DNA of 7,696 nt from Brevundimonas sp. UBA7635 (lineage in GTDB: Bacteria; Pseudomonadota; Alphaproteobacteria; Caulobacterales; Caulobacteraceae): NCBI GenBank assembly GCA_002483865.1, contig DLIT01000047.1:1-7696 (forward strand). The letters are read 5' to 3'. This document shows positions 1-6,207 of the stretch, in pieces. The translations under genes were made by a program, and so were the position numbers. The stretch's first letter is position 1. Each line of letters starts with the position of its first letter. Below the pieces are notes generated by a model. It was not told the origin of the DNA and ran no database searches. It saw only the letters and a program-made list of their open reading frames with translations.

Positions 1-2013
1 GCCCCGGACGGCAGCGTCCTGATCGACATCTCCGGCTTTGTGACGCGCGACGCCCACGGCATCGCCCCCATGCTGGCCCGCACGGGGCAGGGCACCCTGC
101 GCCCTGTGGATAACCTGACCCTGATCGCTCCGGCCCAGACCAGGGTCTTTCCCGACAATATCGAGCTGGAAGGCCGCCTGACCTTTGCGGTCGAGAACGC
201 GGGGCCGGTGCTGCGCCAGATCGCCCCCGACTCGCGGCTCGTGACCTTCACCGTGCGCCACAGCTTCATTCGCCTGCCAGACGAGGGCTATGAGCGCCGC
301 ACCCACGATCCGCGCACGGGTGCGCTCAGCACGCTCGTCACCGACTTCTCGACCCCGCTTGACCAGTCGATCGCCACGCGCCTGGCCCATCGCTTCCGCC
401 TGATCAAGACGGATCCGACGGCTGAGCGCTCGACCGTGGTCAATCCGATCGTCTTCTATGTCGACCGCGCCGCGCCCGAGCCTATCCGGTCGGCCTTGGT
501 CGAAGGGGCCATGTGGTGGGCCGAGGCCTTTGAACAGGCCGGTTACATCGACGCCTACCGCGTAGAGGTCCTGCCCGAGGGCGTGGACCCGCTGGATGCC
601 CGCTACAATGTCATCAACTGGGTCAACCGCGCGACGCGCAGCTGGTCTTATGGGCAGAGCGTTGTCGATCCGCGCACGGGCGAGATCGTCAAGGGCAGCG
701 TGCTTCTGGGCAGCCTGCGAATCCGTCAGGACATGTTGATCTTCGAGGGCCTGGTCGGCGCGGCCGAGAACGGCACCGGCAGCGCCAATGACCCGCAGCA
801 GATCGCCCTGGCCCGCATCCGGCAATTGTCGGCGCACGAGGTCGGCCATGCCATCGGCCTGCAGCACAACTTCGCCGCCTCGACCCAGGACCGGGCCTCG
901 GTCATGGACTATCCTGTGCCGCAGCTGGCCCTGAGGGATGGCCAGGTGCATTTCGATAATGCCTATGACGTGGGCATCGGCGCCTGGGACCGCTTTGCCA
1001 TCGACTGGCTCTATGCCGCGGCGGATCCGGCTGAGCTGGACCGGCGCGCGCGCGAAGGGGCCGCCCGCTGGCGCTTCGTGGCGGACGAGGACGCGCGCAT
1101 GGGCGATGATGGCCAGGTCTGGGGCAGCCTGTGGGACAATGGTGCCGACCCTGTGGCCGAGCTGCAGCACCTGATGCAGGTGCGCCGCGTGGCCCTTGAT
1201 CGCTTCGGCCTGGACAACCTGCCCCGTGGCGCGGCCGTCAACGACCTGCGCCGTCGCCTGGTGCCAATCTATCTCTATCATCGCTATCAGGTGGATGCCG
1301 TCGCCAAGCTGATCGGCGGCAGCAACTATGCCTATCCGGTCAATGGCGCGGGGCAGGAGGCAGCGCAGCCTGTCGCTGCGGCCACCCAGCAAGCGGCCCT
1401 CGAAGCCCTGCTGGCAACCCTTCTGCCGTCTGAACTGGACCTGTCCGATTCACTGATCGCCCTGCTCCAGGCCCAGCAGTCGGGTGACAATGATCCGCAG
1501 CATGGTATCGAGCTTTTCGCCACGCGGCAGGGCAGGGGCTTTGACGCGGGCGTGGCGGCCGAAGTGGCCGCAGATGTTACCTTGGAAAACATCTTTGCGC
1601 CGGCCCGGTTGGAGCGGCTGACCGATCAGTCCCGGCGTGACCCGGCCTTCATGACCGTGGGCGAGCTTGCCGATTTGGTCATCAATGCCGCCTTTCGGCA
1701 CGCCCAGGGCCGTCTGGCCGAGCCCGCACGCCGGGTTCAGGCGCGCACTGTCCTCACCCTGGCTGGTCTGACGACGTCGAAGGCCCTGTCGACGACCTCG
1801 GCGGGCCAGATTCGTGACCGACTGGATACGCTCGCACACCGTCTGAAGGCCTCGCGGGCAACAGATCCGGTACAGCGCGCGCACGATCTGTGGCTGGCTG
1901 AAATCCTGTCCGACGGCGAAAAACTTAAGCAAGCCTTAGAGGTTGGCCGTGCAAAAGCTCCCACCCCGCCGGGCAGCCCGATCGGTGCCGAAGCCTGTTG
2001 GCACTGTTCATAA
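1..2013 (+). CDS. Zinc-dependent metalloprotease, DUF5117/DUF4953 family (5' partial)
   Basis: The reading frame is open from base 1 and ends with TAA at 2011-2013, so the window holds the last 670 residues of a longer protein. A GTG at 40 is only an internal codon. Numbering from base 1, residues 279-289 form the metzincin-like zinc site HEVGHAIGLQH, with three His ligands (279, 283, 289) and catalytic Glu280, followed by N290-F291. A Met-turn-like SVMDY lies at 300-304. The stretch before it (NPIVFYVDRAAPEPIR through the ARYNVINWV and SWSYGQSVVDPRTGEI segments) is typical of this family. Members are usually about 800-900 residues with an N-terminal signal peptide, so roughly 150-200 residues should lie upstream. 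The likely role is peptide hydrolysis in the periplasm or outside the cell; the substrate is unknown. The protein ends PPGSPIG, common in the family, plus an unusual tail with a CWHC motif. It is co-directional with the ribosomal operon but separated from it by a promoter. Confidence 0.9.
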   Translation, partial: APDGSVLIDISGFVTRDAHGIAPMLARTGQGTLRPVDNLTLIAPAQTRVFPDNIELEGRLTFAVENAGPVLRQIAPDSRLVTFTVRHSFIRLPDEGYERRTHDPRTGALSTLVTDFSTPLDQSIATRLAHRFRLIKTDPTAERSTVVNPIVFYVDRAAPEPIRSALVEGAMWWAEAFEQAGYIDAYRVEVLPEGVDPLDARYNVINWVNRATRSWSYGQSVVDPRTGEIVKGSVLLGSLRIRQDMLIFEGLVGAAENGTGSANDPQQIALARIRQLSAHEVGHAIGLQHNFAASTQDRASVMDYPVPQLALRDGQVHFDNAYDVGIGAWDRFAIDWLYAAADPAELDRRAREGAARWRFVADEDARMGDDGQVWGSLWDNGADPVAELQHLMQVRRVALDRFGLDNLPRGAAVNDLRRRLVPIYLYHRYQVDAVAKLIGGSNYAYPVNGAGQEAAQPVAAATQQAALEALLATLLPSELDLSDSLIALLQAQQSGDNDPQHGIELFATRQGRGFDAGVAAEVAADVTLENIFAPARLERLTDQSRRDPAFMTVGELADLVINAAFRHAQGRLAEPARRVQARTVLTLAGLTTSKALSTTSAGQIRDRLDTLAHRLKASRATDPVQRAHDLWLAEILSDGEKLKQALEVGRAKAPTPPGSPIGAEACWHCS

Positions 2014-2025
2014 TGGGTCGTGCCA

Positions 2026-2053
2026 TTGACGGGGACAGAATCCCTTGTATAAG
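2026..2053 (+). promoter_or_regulatory. Probable sigma-70-type promoter of the alpha ribosomal operon
   Basis: TTGACG at 2026-2031 matches the -35 consensus in five of six bases. After 16 bp, TATAAG at 2048-2053 matches the -10 consensus in five of six. It starts 13 bp after the metalloprotease stop codon and points at rpsM. Transcription should begin near 2059-2062, giving a leader of about 80 nt. It is the best promoter match I noticed in the window and suits a highly expressed operon. The assignment rests on sequence only; the alphaproteobacterial housekeeping sigma factor also accepts other -10 forms. Confidence 0.65.
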
Positions 2054-2058
2054 GACGA

Positions 2059-2102
2059 CCTTCCGCGAAGGGCGCACACGCTCCTGGTCTGTTGACCGGA
2101 GC
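2059..2102 (+). promoter_or_regulatory. Structured 5' leader of rpsM (two hairpins)
   Basis: Two hairpins lie just downstream of the predicted start site. The first is CCTTC (2059-2063), loop CGC, GAAGG (2067-2071). The second is stronger: GCTCC (2080-2084) pairs with GGAGC (2098-2102), and after a bulged T2085, GGTC (2086-2089) pairs with GACC (2094-2097) around a TGTT tetraloop. No T-run follows, so this is not a normal intrinsic terminator. In E. coli, S4 represses this operon by binding a folded rpsM leader, so a regulatory leader is plausible. The fold here is not recognisably the E. coli one, and no regulator can be named. Confidence 0.4.
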
Positions 2103-2139
2103 GGTTTCTGCGTCTGTTAACGCGTATCTGGAGATTCTC

Positions 2140-2508
2140 GTGGCCCGTATCGCTGGCGTCAACATTCCGACCAACAAGCGCGTCGAAATCGCGCTTCAGT
2201 ACATCCATGGCATTGGCGCGCACGCCGCCAAGGAAATCACCGCGAAGGTGGGCATCGAGCCTGCTCGTCGTGTGAACCAACTGACCGACGCCGAGATCCT
2301 GCAGATCCGCGAAACGATCGACAAGGACCACACCGTCGAGGGTGACCTGCGTCGCGAAACCTCGATGAACATCAAGCGTCTGATGGACCTGGCCTGCTAC
2401 CGCGGCCTGCGTCATCGTAAGGGCCTGCCGGTCCGCGGTCAGCGCACGCACACCAATGCTCGTACCCGTAAGGGTCCAGCCAAAGCCATCGCCGGCAAGA
2501 AGAAGTAA
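2140..2508 (+). CDS. rpsM: 30S ribosomal protein S13
   Basis: S13 sits in the head of the 30S subunit, contacts 16S rRNA, and helps form the bridge to the 50S subunit through L5 and the contact with P-site tRNA. The 122-residue product begins [13 protein letters not shown] after the initiator. It carries the S13 signature [14 protein letters not shown] at residues 88-101 and ends in a basic tail (AGKKK). I chose the GTG at 2140 because it gives the family's standard N-terminus and is preceded by GGAG (2130-2133) with a 6-nt spacer. A TTG at 2092 in the same frame would add 16 residues unlike any S13. It is the first gene of the operon, read from the promoter at 2026-2053, and is followed 16 bp later by rpsK. 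Confidence 0.98.
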   Translation: MARIAGVNIPTNKRVEIALQYIHGIGAHAAKEITAKVGIEPARRVNQLTDAEILQIRETIDKDHTVEGDLRRETSMNIKRLMDLACYRGLRHRKGLPVRGQRTHTNARTRKGPAKAIAGKKK

Positions 2509-2524
2509 GAGAGAGGCCTGATCT

Positions 2525-2914
2525 ATGGCTAAGGAACCGGGTCGCGTTAAGCGCCGCGAACGCAAGAACATCACGTCGGGCGTTGCCCACGTGAACGCCT
2601 CTTTCAACAACACCATGATCACGATCACGGATGCCCAGGGCAACGCTATCTCCTGGTCGTCGGCTGGTCACATGGGCTTCAAGGGTTCGCGGAAGTCGAC
2701 CCCGTATGCTGCCCAGATGGCTGCCGAAGATGCTGGCAAGAAGGCGCAAGAGCACGGCGTGAAGACGCTGGAAGTGAACGTTTCGGGTCCGGGTTCGGGC
2801 CGTGAATCGGCACTGCGCGCCCTGCAGGCCGTCGGTCTGACGATCACGACCATCCGCGACGTCACTCCGATGCCGCACAATGGTTGCCGTCCGCCCAAGC
2901 GCCGCCGCGTCTAA
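2525..2914 (+). CDS. rpsK: 30S ribosomal protein S11
   Basis: S11 binds 16S rRNA on the 30S platform, near the mRNA exit and the E site, and partners with S6, S18 and S21. The product is 129 residues, the normal bacterial length. Landmarks are the N-terminal basic stretch [24 protein letters not shown] at 22-36, the [14 protein letters not shown] segment at 87-100, and the C-terminal signature [13 protein letters not shown]. Asn119-Gly120 is the position converted to isoaspartate in E. coli S11. The ATG at 2525 follows a purine-rich Shine-Dalgarno region (AGAGAGAGG, 2508-2516). It lies 16 bp after rpsM. The next gene is rpoA rather than rpsD, which is usual in alphaproteobacteria but differs from E. 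coli. Confidence 0.98.
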   Translation: MAKEPGRVKRRERKNITSGVAHVNASFNNTMITITDAQGNAISWSSAGHMGFKGSRKSTPYAAQMAAEDAGKKAQEHGVKTLEVNVSGPGSGRESALRALQAVGLTITTIRDVTPMPHNGCRPPKRRRV

Positions 2915-2998
2915 GCCGCCGACTACCCCTTTTCCCGCCGGTTTCTTCTGCTCTGAACGTGAGAGCCTGGAGCCGGCGAAACCCGTTCGAGGGACTCT
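2915..2998 (+). promoter_or_regulatory. rpsK-rpoA spacer with possible folded rpoA leader
   Basis: This 84-bp spacer is the second-longest inside the operon. GGTTTC (2940-2945) can pair with GAAACC (2978-2983), enclosing a second hairpin GCTCT (2950-2954) / AGAGC (2962-2966) with a 7-nt loop. The rpoA Shine-Dalgarno GAGGGA (2989-2994) lies just outside the outer stem and 4 nt before the ATG. No promoter or T-run terminator is visible. The pairing could be a translational control element or an mRNA processing site, or simply chance in GC-rich DNA. Confidence 0.2.
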
Positions 2999-4018
2999 AT
3001 GATCGAAAGAAACTGGCAAGAGCTGATCCGTCCCGAGAAGCCGCAAGTCGAGTCTGGTTCTGACCCGCTGCGCAAGGCGCGCCTGGTCGCTGAGCCTCTT
3101 GAGCGCGGTTTCGGTGTGACGCTCGGCAACGCGCTTCGTCGCGTTCTGCTGTCCTCGCTTCAAGGCGCGGCAGTCACGGCCATCCAAATCGACGGTGTTG
3201 TCCACGAGTTCTCGTCGCTGGAAGGCGTGCGCGAAGACGTGGTCGATATCGTCCTGAACATCAAGCAACTGGCTTTGCGCCTGCACGCTGAAGGTCCCAA
3301 GCGCATGAGCCTGCGCGCCACGGGGCCCGGCGTTGTCACCGCTGGCCAGATCGAAGCTCCGGCTGACATCGAGGTCCTGAACCCCGATCACGTCATCTGC
3401 ACCCTGGATGACGGCGCTTCGATCCGCATGGAACTGACCGTCCAGAACGGCAAGGGCTATGTGGCTGCTGAGTTCAACCGTCCGGAAGATGCGCCGATCG
3501 GCCTGATCGCCGTTGACGCCCTGTACTCCCCGGTCAAGCGCGTTGCCTATCGCGTCGAGCCGACCCGTCAGGGTCAGTCGATGGATTACGACAAGCTGAT
3601 CCTGGAAGTTGAAACCAATGGTGCCGTCTCGCCGGTTGACGCCGTGGCCTATGCCGCGCGCATCCTGCAAGACCAGCTGCAGATCTTCATCACCTTCGAG
3701 GAGCCGACCAAGGCTGTCGAGGCATCGGACGGCAAGCCCGACCTGCCCTTCAACCCGGCCCTGCTCAAGAAGGTCGACGAGCTGGAGCTGTCGGTCCGTT
3801 CGGCCAACTGCCTGAAGAACGACAACATCGTCTATATCGGCGACCTGATCCAGAAGACCGAGGGCGAAATGCTTCGCACCCCGAACTTCGGCCGCAAGTC
3901 GCTGAACGAGATCAAGGAAGTTCTCGCAACGATGGGTCTGTCGCTCGGCATGGACGTCCCGAACTGGCCGCCCGAAAACATCGAAGATCTGGCCAAGAAG
4001 TTCGACGACCAGATCTGA
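2999..4018 (+). CDS. rpoA: DNA-directed RNA polymerase subunit alpha
   Basis: The alpha subunit dimerises to scaffold assembly of beta and beta', and its C-terminal domain contacts UP elements and activators. The product has 339 residues, a normal length. The N-terminal domain runs to about residue 235 and includes the dimerisation segment around [20 protein letters not shown] (37-56) and [17 protein letters not shown] (68-84). A linker of about 20 residues ([15 protein letters not shown]) follows. The C-terminal domain (about 255-325) has [12 protein letters not shown], in which Arg267, Asn270 and Cys271 correspond to E. coli Arg265, Asn268 and Cys269 of the DNA-binding surface, and [16 protein letters not shown] (294-309). 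The ATG at 2999 follows GAGGGA with a 4-nt gap. The sequence is very close to Caulobacter alpha, which supports a Caulobacteraceae origin. Confidence 0.98.
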   Translation: MIERNWQELIRPEKPQVESGSDPLRKARLVAEPLERGFGVTLGNALRRVLLSSLQGAAVTAIQIDGVVHEFSSLEGVREDVVDIVLNIKQLALRLHAEGPKRMSLRATGPGVVTAGQIEAPADIEVLNPDHVICTLDDGASIRMELTVQNGKGYVAAEFNRPEDAPIGLIAVDALYSPVKRVAYRVEPTRQGQSMDYDKLILEVETNGAVSPVDAVAYAARILQDQLQIFITFEEPTKAVEASDGKPDLPFNPALLKKVDELELSVRSANCLKNDNIVYIGDLIQKTEGEMLRTPNFGRKSLNEIKEVLATMGLSLGMDVPNWPPENIEDLAKKFDDQI

Positions 4019-4141
4019 TCATTAACCCCTCCGCCCAGGTCCCGAGATGGATCGGTTGGGGCGGTTAAATTGAGAGGCCCCAGGTCCCGCCCGCCAAACT
4101 GATCAGGGCAGGGAAACCAGGGTTGAGTAGGAGAGACCCCG
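4019..4141 (+). promoter_or_regulatory. rpoA-rplQ spacer with stem and 11-bp direct repeat
   Basis: This 123-bp spacer is long for an operon. CCGCCC (4031-4036) pairs with GGGCGG (4059-4064), and the outer TTAA (4022-4025) can pair with TTAA (4065-4068) if CCCCT is bulged out. The same TTAACC (4022-4027) could instead pair with GGTTAA (4063-4068), so two folds compete. CCCAGGTCCCG occurs twice, at 4034-4044 and 4079-4089. There is no T-run after the stem and no good promoter, so I read it as a structured leader or attenuator-like region of rplQ. The rplQ Shine-Dalgarno is AGGAGAG at 4129-4135. Confidence 0.25.
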
Positions 4142-4558
4142 ATGCGCCACGGCGCCGCCTATCGTAAGCTCGGCCGTACGGTCAGCCACCGCCAGGCCAT
4201 GTTCGCCAACATGGCTGCCTCGCTGATCAAGCACGAGCAGATCACCACGACCCTGCCCAAGGCCAAGGAACTGCGTCCCTTCGTCGAAAAGCTGGTCACC
4301 CTCGCCAAGCGCGGCGACCTGCACGCTCGTCGTCAGGCCATCAGCGCCGTTCGCGATGTGCCGCAAGTCGGCAAGCTGTTTGAAACTCTCGCTCCGCGCT
4401 ATGCCGAGCGTAACGGCGGCTACATCCGCATCATGAAGGCGGGCTTCCGTCACGGCGACAACGCCCCGATGGCTGTCATCGAGTTCGTTGACCGCGACAC
4501 CTCGGTCAAGGGCCTGGACTCCGGTCCGGTCTTCGCCATCGAAGGTGAAGAAGCCTGA
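4142..4558 (+). CDS. rplQ: 50S ribosomal protein L17
   Basis: L17 binds 23S rRNA near the rim of the peptide exit tunnel on the 50S subunit. The product has 138 residues. The N-terminus [20 protein letters not shown] is diagnostic, and the L17 signature covers [20 protein letters not shown] (34-53). [20 protein letters not shown] (92-111) is the conserved C-terminal half. A short acidic end (EGEEA) extends past the E. coli core, as is common in alphaproteobacteria. The ATG at 4142 follows AGGAGAG with a 6-nt spacer. It is the last gene of the operon, with an intrinsic terminator starting about 30 bp after its stop. Confidence 0.98.
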   Translation: MRHGAAYRKLGRTVSHRQAMFANMAASLIKHEQITTTLPKAKELRPFVEKLVTLAKRGDLHARRQAISAVRDVPQVGKLFETLAPRYAERNGGYIRIMKAGFRHGDNAPMAVIEFVDRDTSVKGLDSGPVFAIEGEEA

Positions 4559-4584
4559 TCTGATCCCGCAAGGGACTGGATACG

Positions 4585-4627
4585 TTTTAAAGGGGCGGCT
4601 GGAGCAATCCGGCCGCCCTTTTGCTTT
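4585..4627 (+). terminator. Intrinsic terminator of the alpha operon
   Basis: AAAGGGGCGGCTGGA (4589-4603) pairs along its whole length with TCCGGCCGCCCTTTT (4608-4622). This gives a 15-bp stem with two G-T wobbles, closed by a GCAA (GNRA-type) tetraloop at 4604-4607. The 3' arm runs into TTTT and then GCTTT. It lies about 30 bp after the rplQ stop. A T-run on the other side (4585-4588) is compatible with some activity in the reverse direction, but no minus-strand gene ends here. Confidence 0.92.
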
Positions 4628-4676
4628 GGCGGTTTACGTTAAGTGTTGGTCTGGAAGCCGTGTCTTTCTGGCACCG

Positions 4677-4812
4677 TCATCCTCCGGCTTGACCGGAGGA
4701 CCCAGCGGCGCGCGATAGCGCGAAAAGGGTAGGCAGAGCCTATGGTTTAAGATCACCTACGGTGCCGCTGGGTCCCCCGATCTACGCCGCTGCGCGGCTT
4801 GTCGGAGGATGA
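4677..4812. repeat. Composite inverted-repeat element, MITE/REP-like
   Basis: A 136-bp non-coding segment is bounded by a perfect 10-bp inverted repeat, TCATCCTCCG (4677-4686) and CGGAGGATGA (4803-4812). A second perfect inverted repeat lies inside it: GGACCCAGCGGC (4698-4709) against GCCGCTGGGTCC (4764-4775). Each arm also folds alone: CCTCCGG-CTTGA-CCGGAGG at 4681-4699, and GCCGC-TGC-GCGGC at 4786-4798 in the right arm. The centre has CGCGC-GATA-GCGCG (4709-4722) and TAGGC-AGA-GCCTA (4730-4742). No ORF and no clear target-site duplication is visible. Palindromes of the type TCATCCTC-N-GAGGA-CCCA are common between genes in alphaproteobacteria. I infer a small non-autonomous repeat or a head-to-head REP pair. 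The remaining parts of this 319-bp gene-free gap (4628-4676 and 4813-4877) show nothing I can name. Confidence 0.75.
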
Positions 4813-4877
4813 TAGAGTTAGTGAATACAAGACGCTGCTGGACTTGCCCTGCACGCAAAGCGGCGCAATAGGGAGTC

Positions 4878-5351
4878 ATGTCCGCCTCCCCCTGTGCCAT
4901 TGTTTCCTATTCCCCGCGCCATGCCGCCGCCTGGAAGGCCCTGAACGCGGCCTGGATCCTGGAGGCGGGCTTTGTCCTGGAGCCGAAGGACCTCAAGGTT
5001 CTGGGCGATCCTGAGGGGCAGGTACTGGACCGGGGCGGGCACATCGTCCTGGCCGTCGACGCCGCAGGTCTTGCCCTGGGCTGCGGCTCCCTGATGCCCA
5101 TGGGGGACGGGACCTGTGAGGTGGCCAAGATGGCCGTGACGCCGTCGGCACGGGGCCGGGGCCTGTCGCGGCGTATCCTGCAAGCGCTTGAGGATTACGC
5201 CCGCGCCCAAGGGGCCCGTCGCCTCTACATCGAGACCAACTCGGTCCTGACGCCCGCCATCCGGCTCTATGAAAGCTTTGGCTTCGTCCATCTGCCCGCC
5301 CAGGACACCCCCTATGCCCGGGCGGACGTCTTCATGGAGAAGCCGCTCTGA
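4878..5351 (+). CDS. GNAT family N-acetyltransferase
   Basis: The 157-residue product is a single GNAT domain and should transfer an acetyl group from acetyl-CoA to an amine; the acceptor is unknown. Strand beta-4 and motif A cover VAKMAVTPSARGRGLSRRIL (82-101), with the pyrophosphate-binding loop at R92-G93-R94-G95. The usual final Gly/Ala of R-x-x-G-x-G/A is Ser97. The later motif NSVLTPAIRLYESFGF (121-136) and the ending PYARADVFMEKPL match a common subfamily of small proteobacterial GNATs. There is no signal peptide, so it is cytoplasmic. The ATG at 4878 has AGGGAG (4870-4875) only 2 nt upstream, closer than usual, but no better start is visible. It stands alone, downstream of the repeat element, and ends 4 bp from the stop codon of the convergent permease gene. 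Confidence 0.88.
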   Translation: MSASPCAIVSYSPRHAAAWKALNAAWILEAGFVLEPKDLKVLGDPEGQVLDRGGHIVLAVDAAGLALGCGSLMPMGDGTCEVAKMAVTPSARGRGLSRRILQALEDYARAQGARRLYIETNSVLTPAIRLYESFGFVHLPAQDTPYARADVFMEKPL

Positions 5352-5355
5352 CAGC

Positions 5356-6207
5356 CTATTCCTTGGACAGGCCCTGACGCTGGAACAGCAGCAGCGACAG
5401 GCCCACGGGCACCGCGATCCACAGGGCCAGGCTGCCCACGGACAGCGGCACCAGGCTCTCGCCAAGCGCGGGTGGCAGGCCGACGCTGATCGCCTGCTTC
5501 AGATGCTCCGCGGCCAGGCCTGGCGACAGGAAGACAGCCTGCCAGTCCGTTGGCGCGATCTCCAAGAAGCCCAGCATTTTTTCGGCAAAGTCCTGGGCGA
5601 TGCTGATGACGATAGGCACGAACAGGGCCGCCATCAGCGAGCGGGTCACGACCGCCGCCAGGAGCCCCAGCACCATGACCTGCAGCAGGCGCGCGATCCC
5701 TGTCAGATAGAGTCCGCCAAACTGGCCCCACTGTTGCACCGTGGGCGCAAAGGTCAGGCCCGAGGCTTCATAAAGCCCGACCGCAACCAGGATAATCATC
5801 CCCGCCAGCAGAAAGGCCAGGCTGGCCACCATGATCATGACACCGAGTGTCAGCAGCTTGCCGAGCACAAGATTGACGCGGCTGTTACGCGCAATGACCA
5901 GCCGCCAGGTCTCCCAGCGGTAGTCACCGGCAAACAGGGTGGCCGCAGCGATCATCAGGAAGGCCAGGGTGGCGACATTACTGACCTGGCCAGCCAGGGC
6001 CATCAGGGGGTCTGCCAGGTTTGTCGTGGCCATCTCGCCACCGACCGACAGATCGGCCGCCATCTCCTTGGTCTTGCCGACAATGAAAAATCCGGCCGCC
6101 AGCCCGCCGATCAGGAAGGCCAGGGGTACAAAGGCCACCGCCCAGAACAGGGTCACGCGATTTTTCGACAGCCGATAGAGCTCGGCCCGGAAGGCATCAG
6201 GCAGCAT
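5356..6207 (-). CDS. ABC-2 type transporter permease
   Basis: This 283-residue integral membrane protein has about six hydrophobic segments, at roughly 19-43, 77-93, 117-145, 166-186, 190-205 and 251-275. Between the second and third is FAGDYRWETWRLVIARNSRVNLVLGKL, the coupling-type cytoplasmic motif seen after TM2 in ABC-2 permeases (acidic residue, then T-x-R, then R...K). It should form the membrane channel of an exporter with the ATPase encoded just upstream. Its ATG at 6207 has a strong Shine-Dalgarno GGAGG (6218-6214 on the minus strand) inside the ATPase gene, and the genes overlap by 11 bp, which suggests translational coupling. The stop is TAG at 5358-5356. The cargo cannot be deduced; the ATPase resembles BcrA/LanF-type exporters. 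Confidence 0.88.
   Translation of the reverse strand: MLPDAFRAELYRLSKNRVTLFWAVAFVPLAFLIGGLAAGFFIVGKTKEMAADLSVGGEMATTNLADPLMALAGQVSNVATLAFLMIAAATLFAGDYRWETWRLVIARNSRVNLVLGKLLTLGVMIMVASLAFLLAGMIILVAVGLYEASGLTFAPTVQQWGQFGGLYLTGIARLLQVMVLGLLAAVVTRSLMAALFVPIVISIAQDFAEKMLGFLEIAPTDWQAVFLSPGLAAEHLKQAISVGLPPALGESLVPLSVGSLALWIAVPVGLSLLLFQRQGLSKE

Noticed and set aside
1450..1932. A 160-codon minus-strand frame inside the metalloprotease gene
   Set aside because: It is fully contained in a well-supported coding region, with no family resemblance and no RBS that I could find.
2092..2120. A second promoter TTGACC, 17 bp, TGTTAA just before rpsM
   Set aside because: The -10 matches only about half the consensus, and the better match is at 2026-2053.
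2092..2139. N-terminal extension of S13 starting at TTG 2092
   Set aside because: It adds 16 residues not found in S13 proteins and lies within the leader hairpin. The GTG at 2140 has a proper Shine-Dalgarno and the standard N-terminus.
2372..3670. A 432-codon open frame on the minus strand across rpsM, rpsK and rpoA
   Set aside because: It lies opposite three certain genes, has a composition typical of antisense frames in GC-rich DNA, and resembles no known family.
4488..4718. A 76-codon plus-strand frame across the end of rplQ, the terminator and the repeat
   Set aside because: It runs through a terminator hairpin and a repeat, and matches nothing recognisable.
4799..4828. TTGTCG at the right end of the repeat acting as a -35 for the acetyltransferase
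   Set aside because: No acceptable -10 at a normal distance; GAATAC at 18 bp is a weak match.
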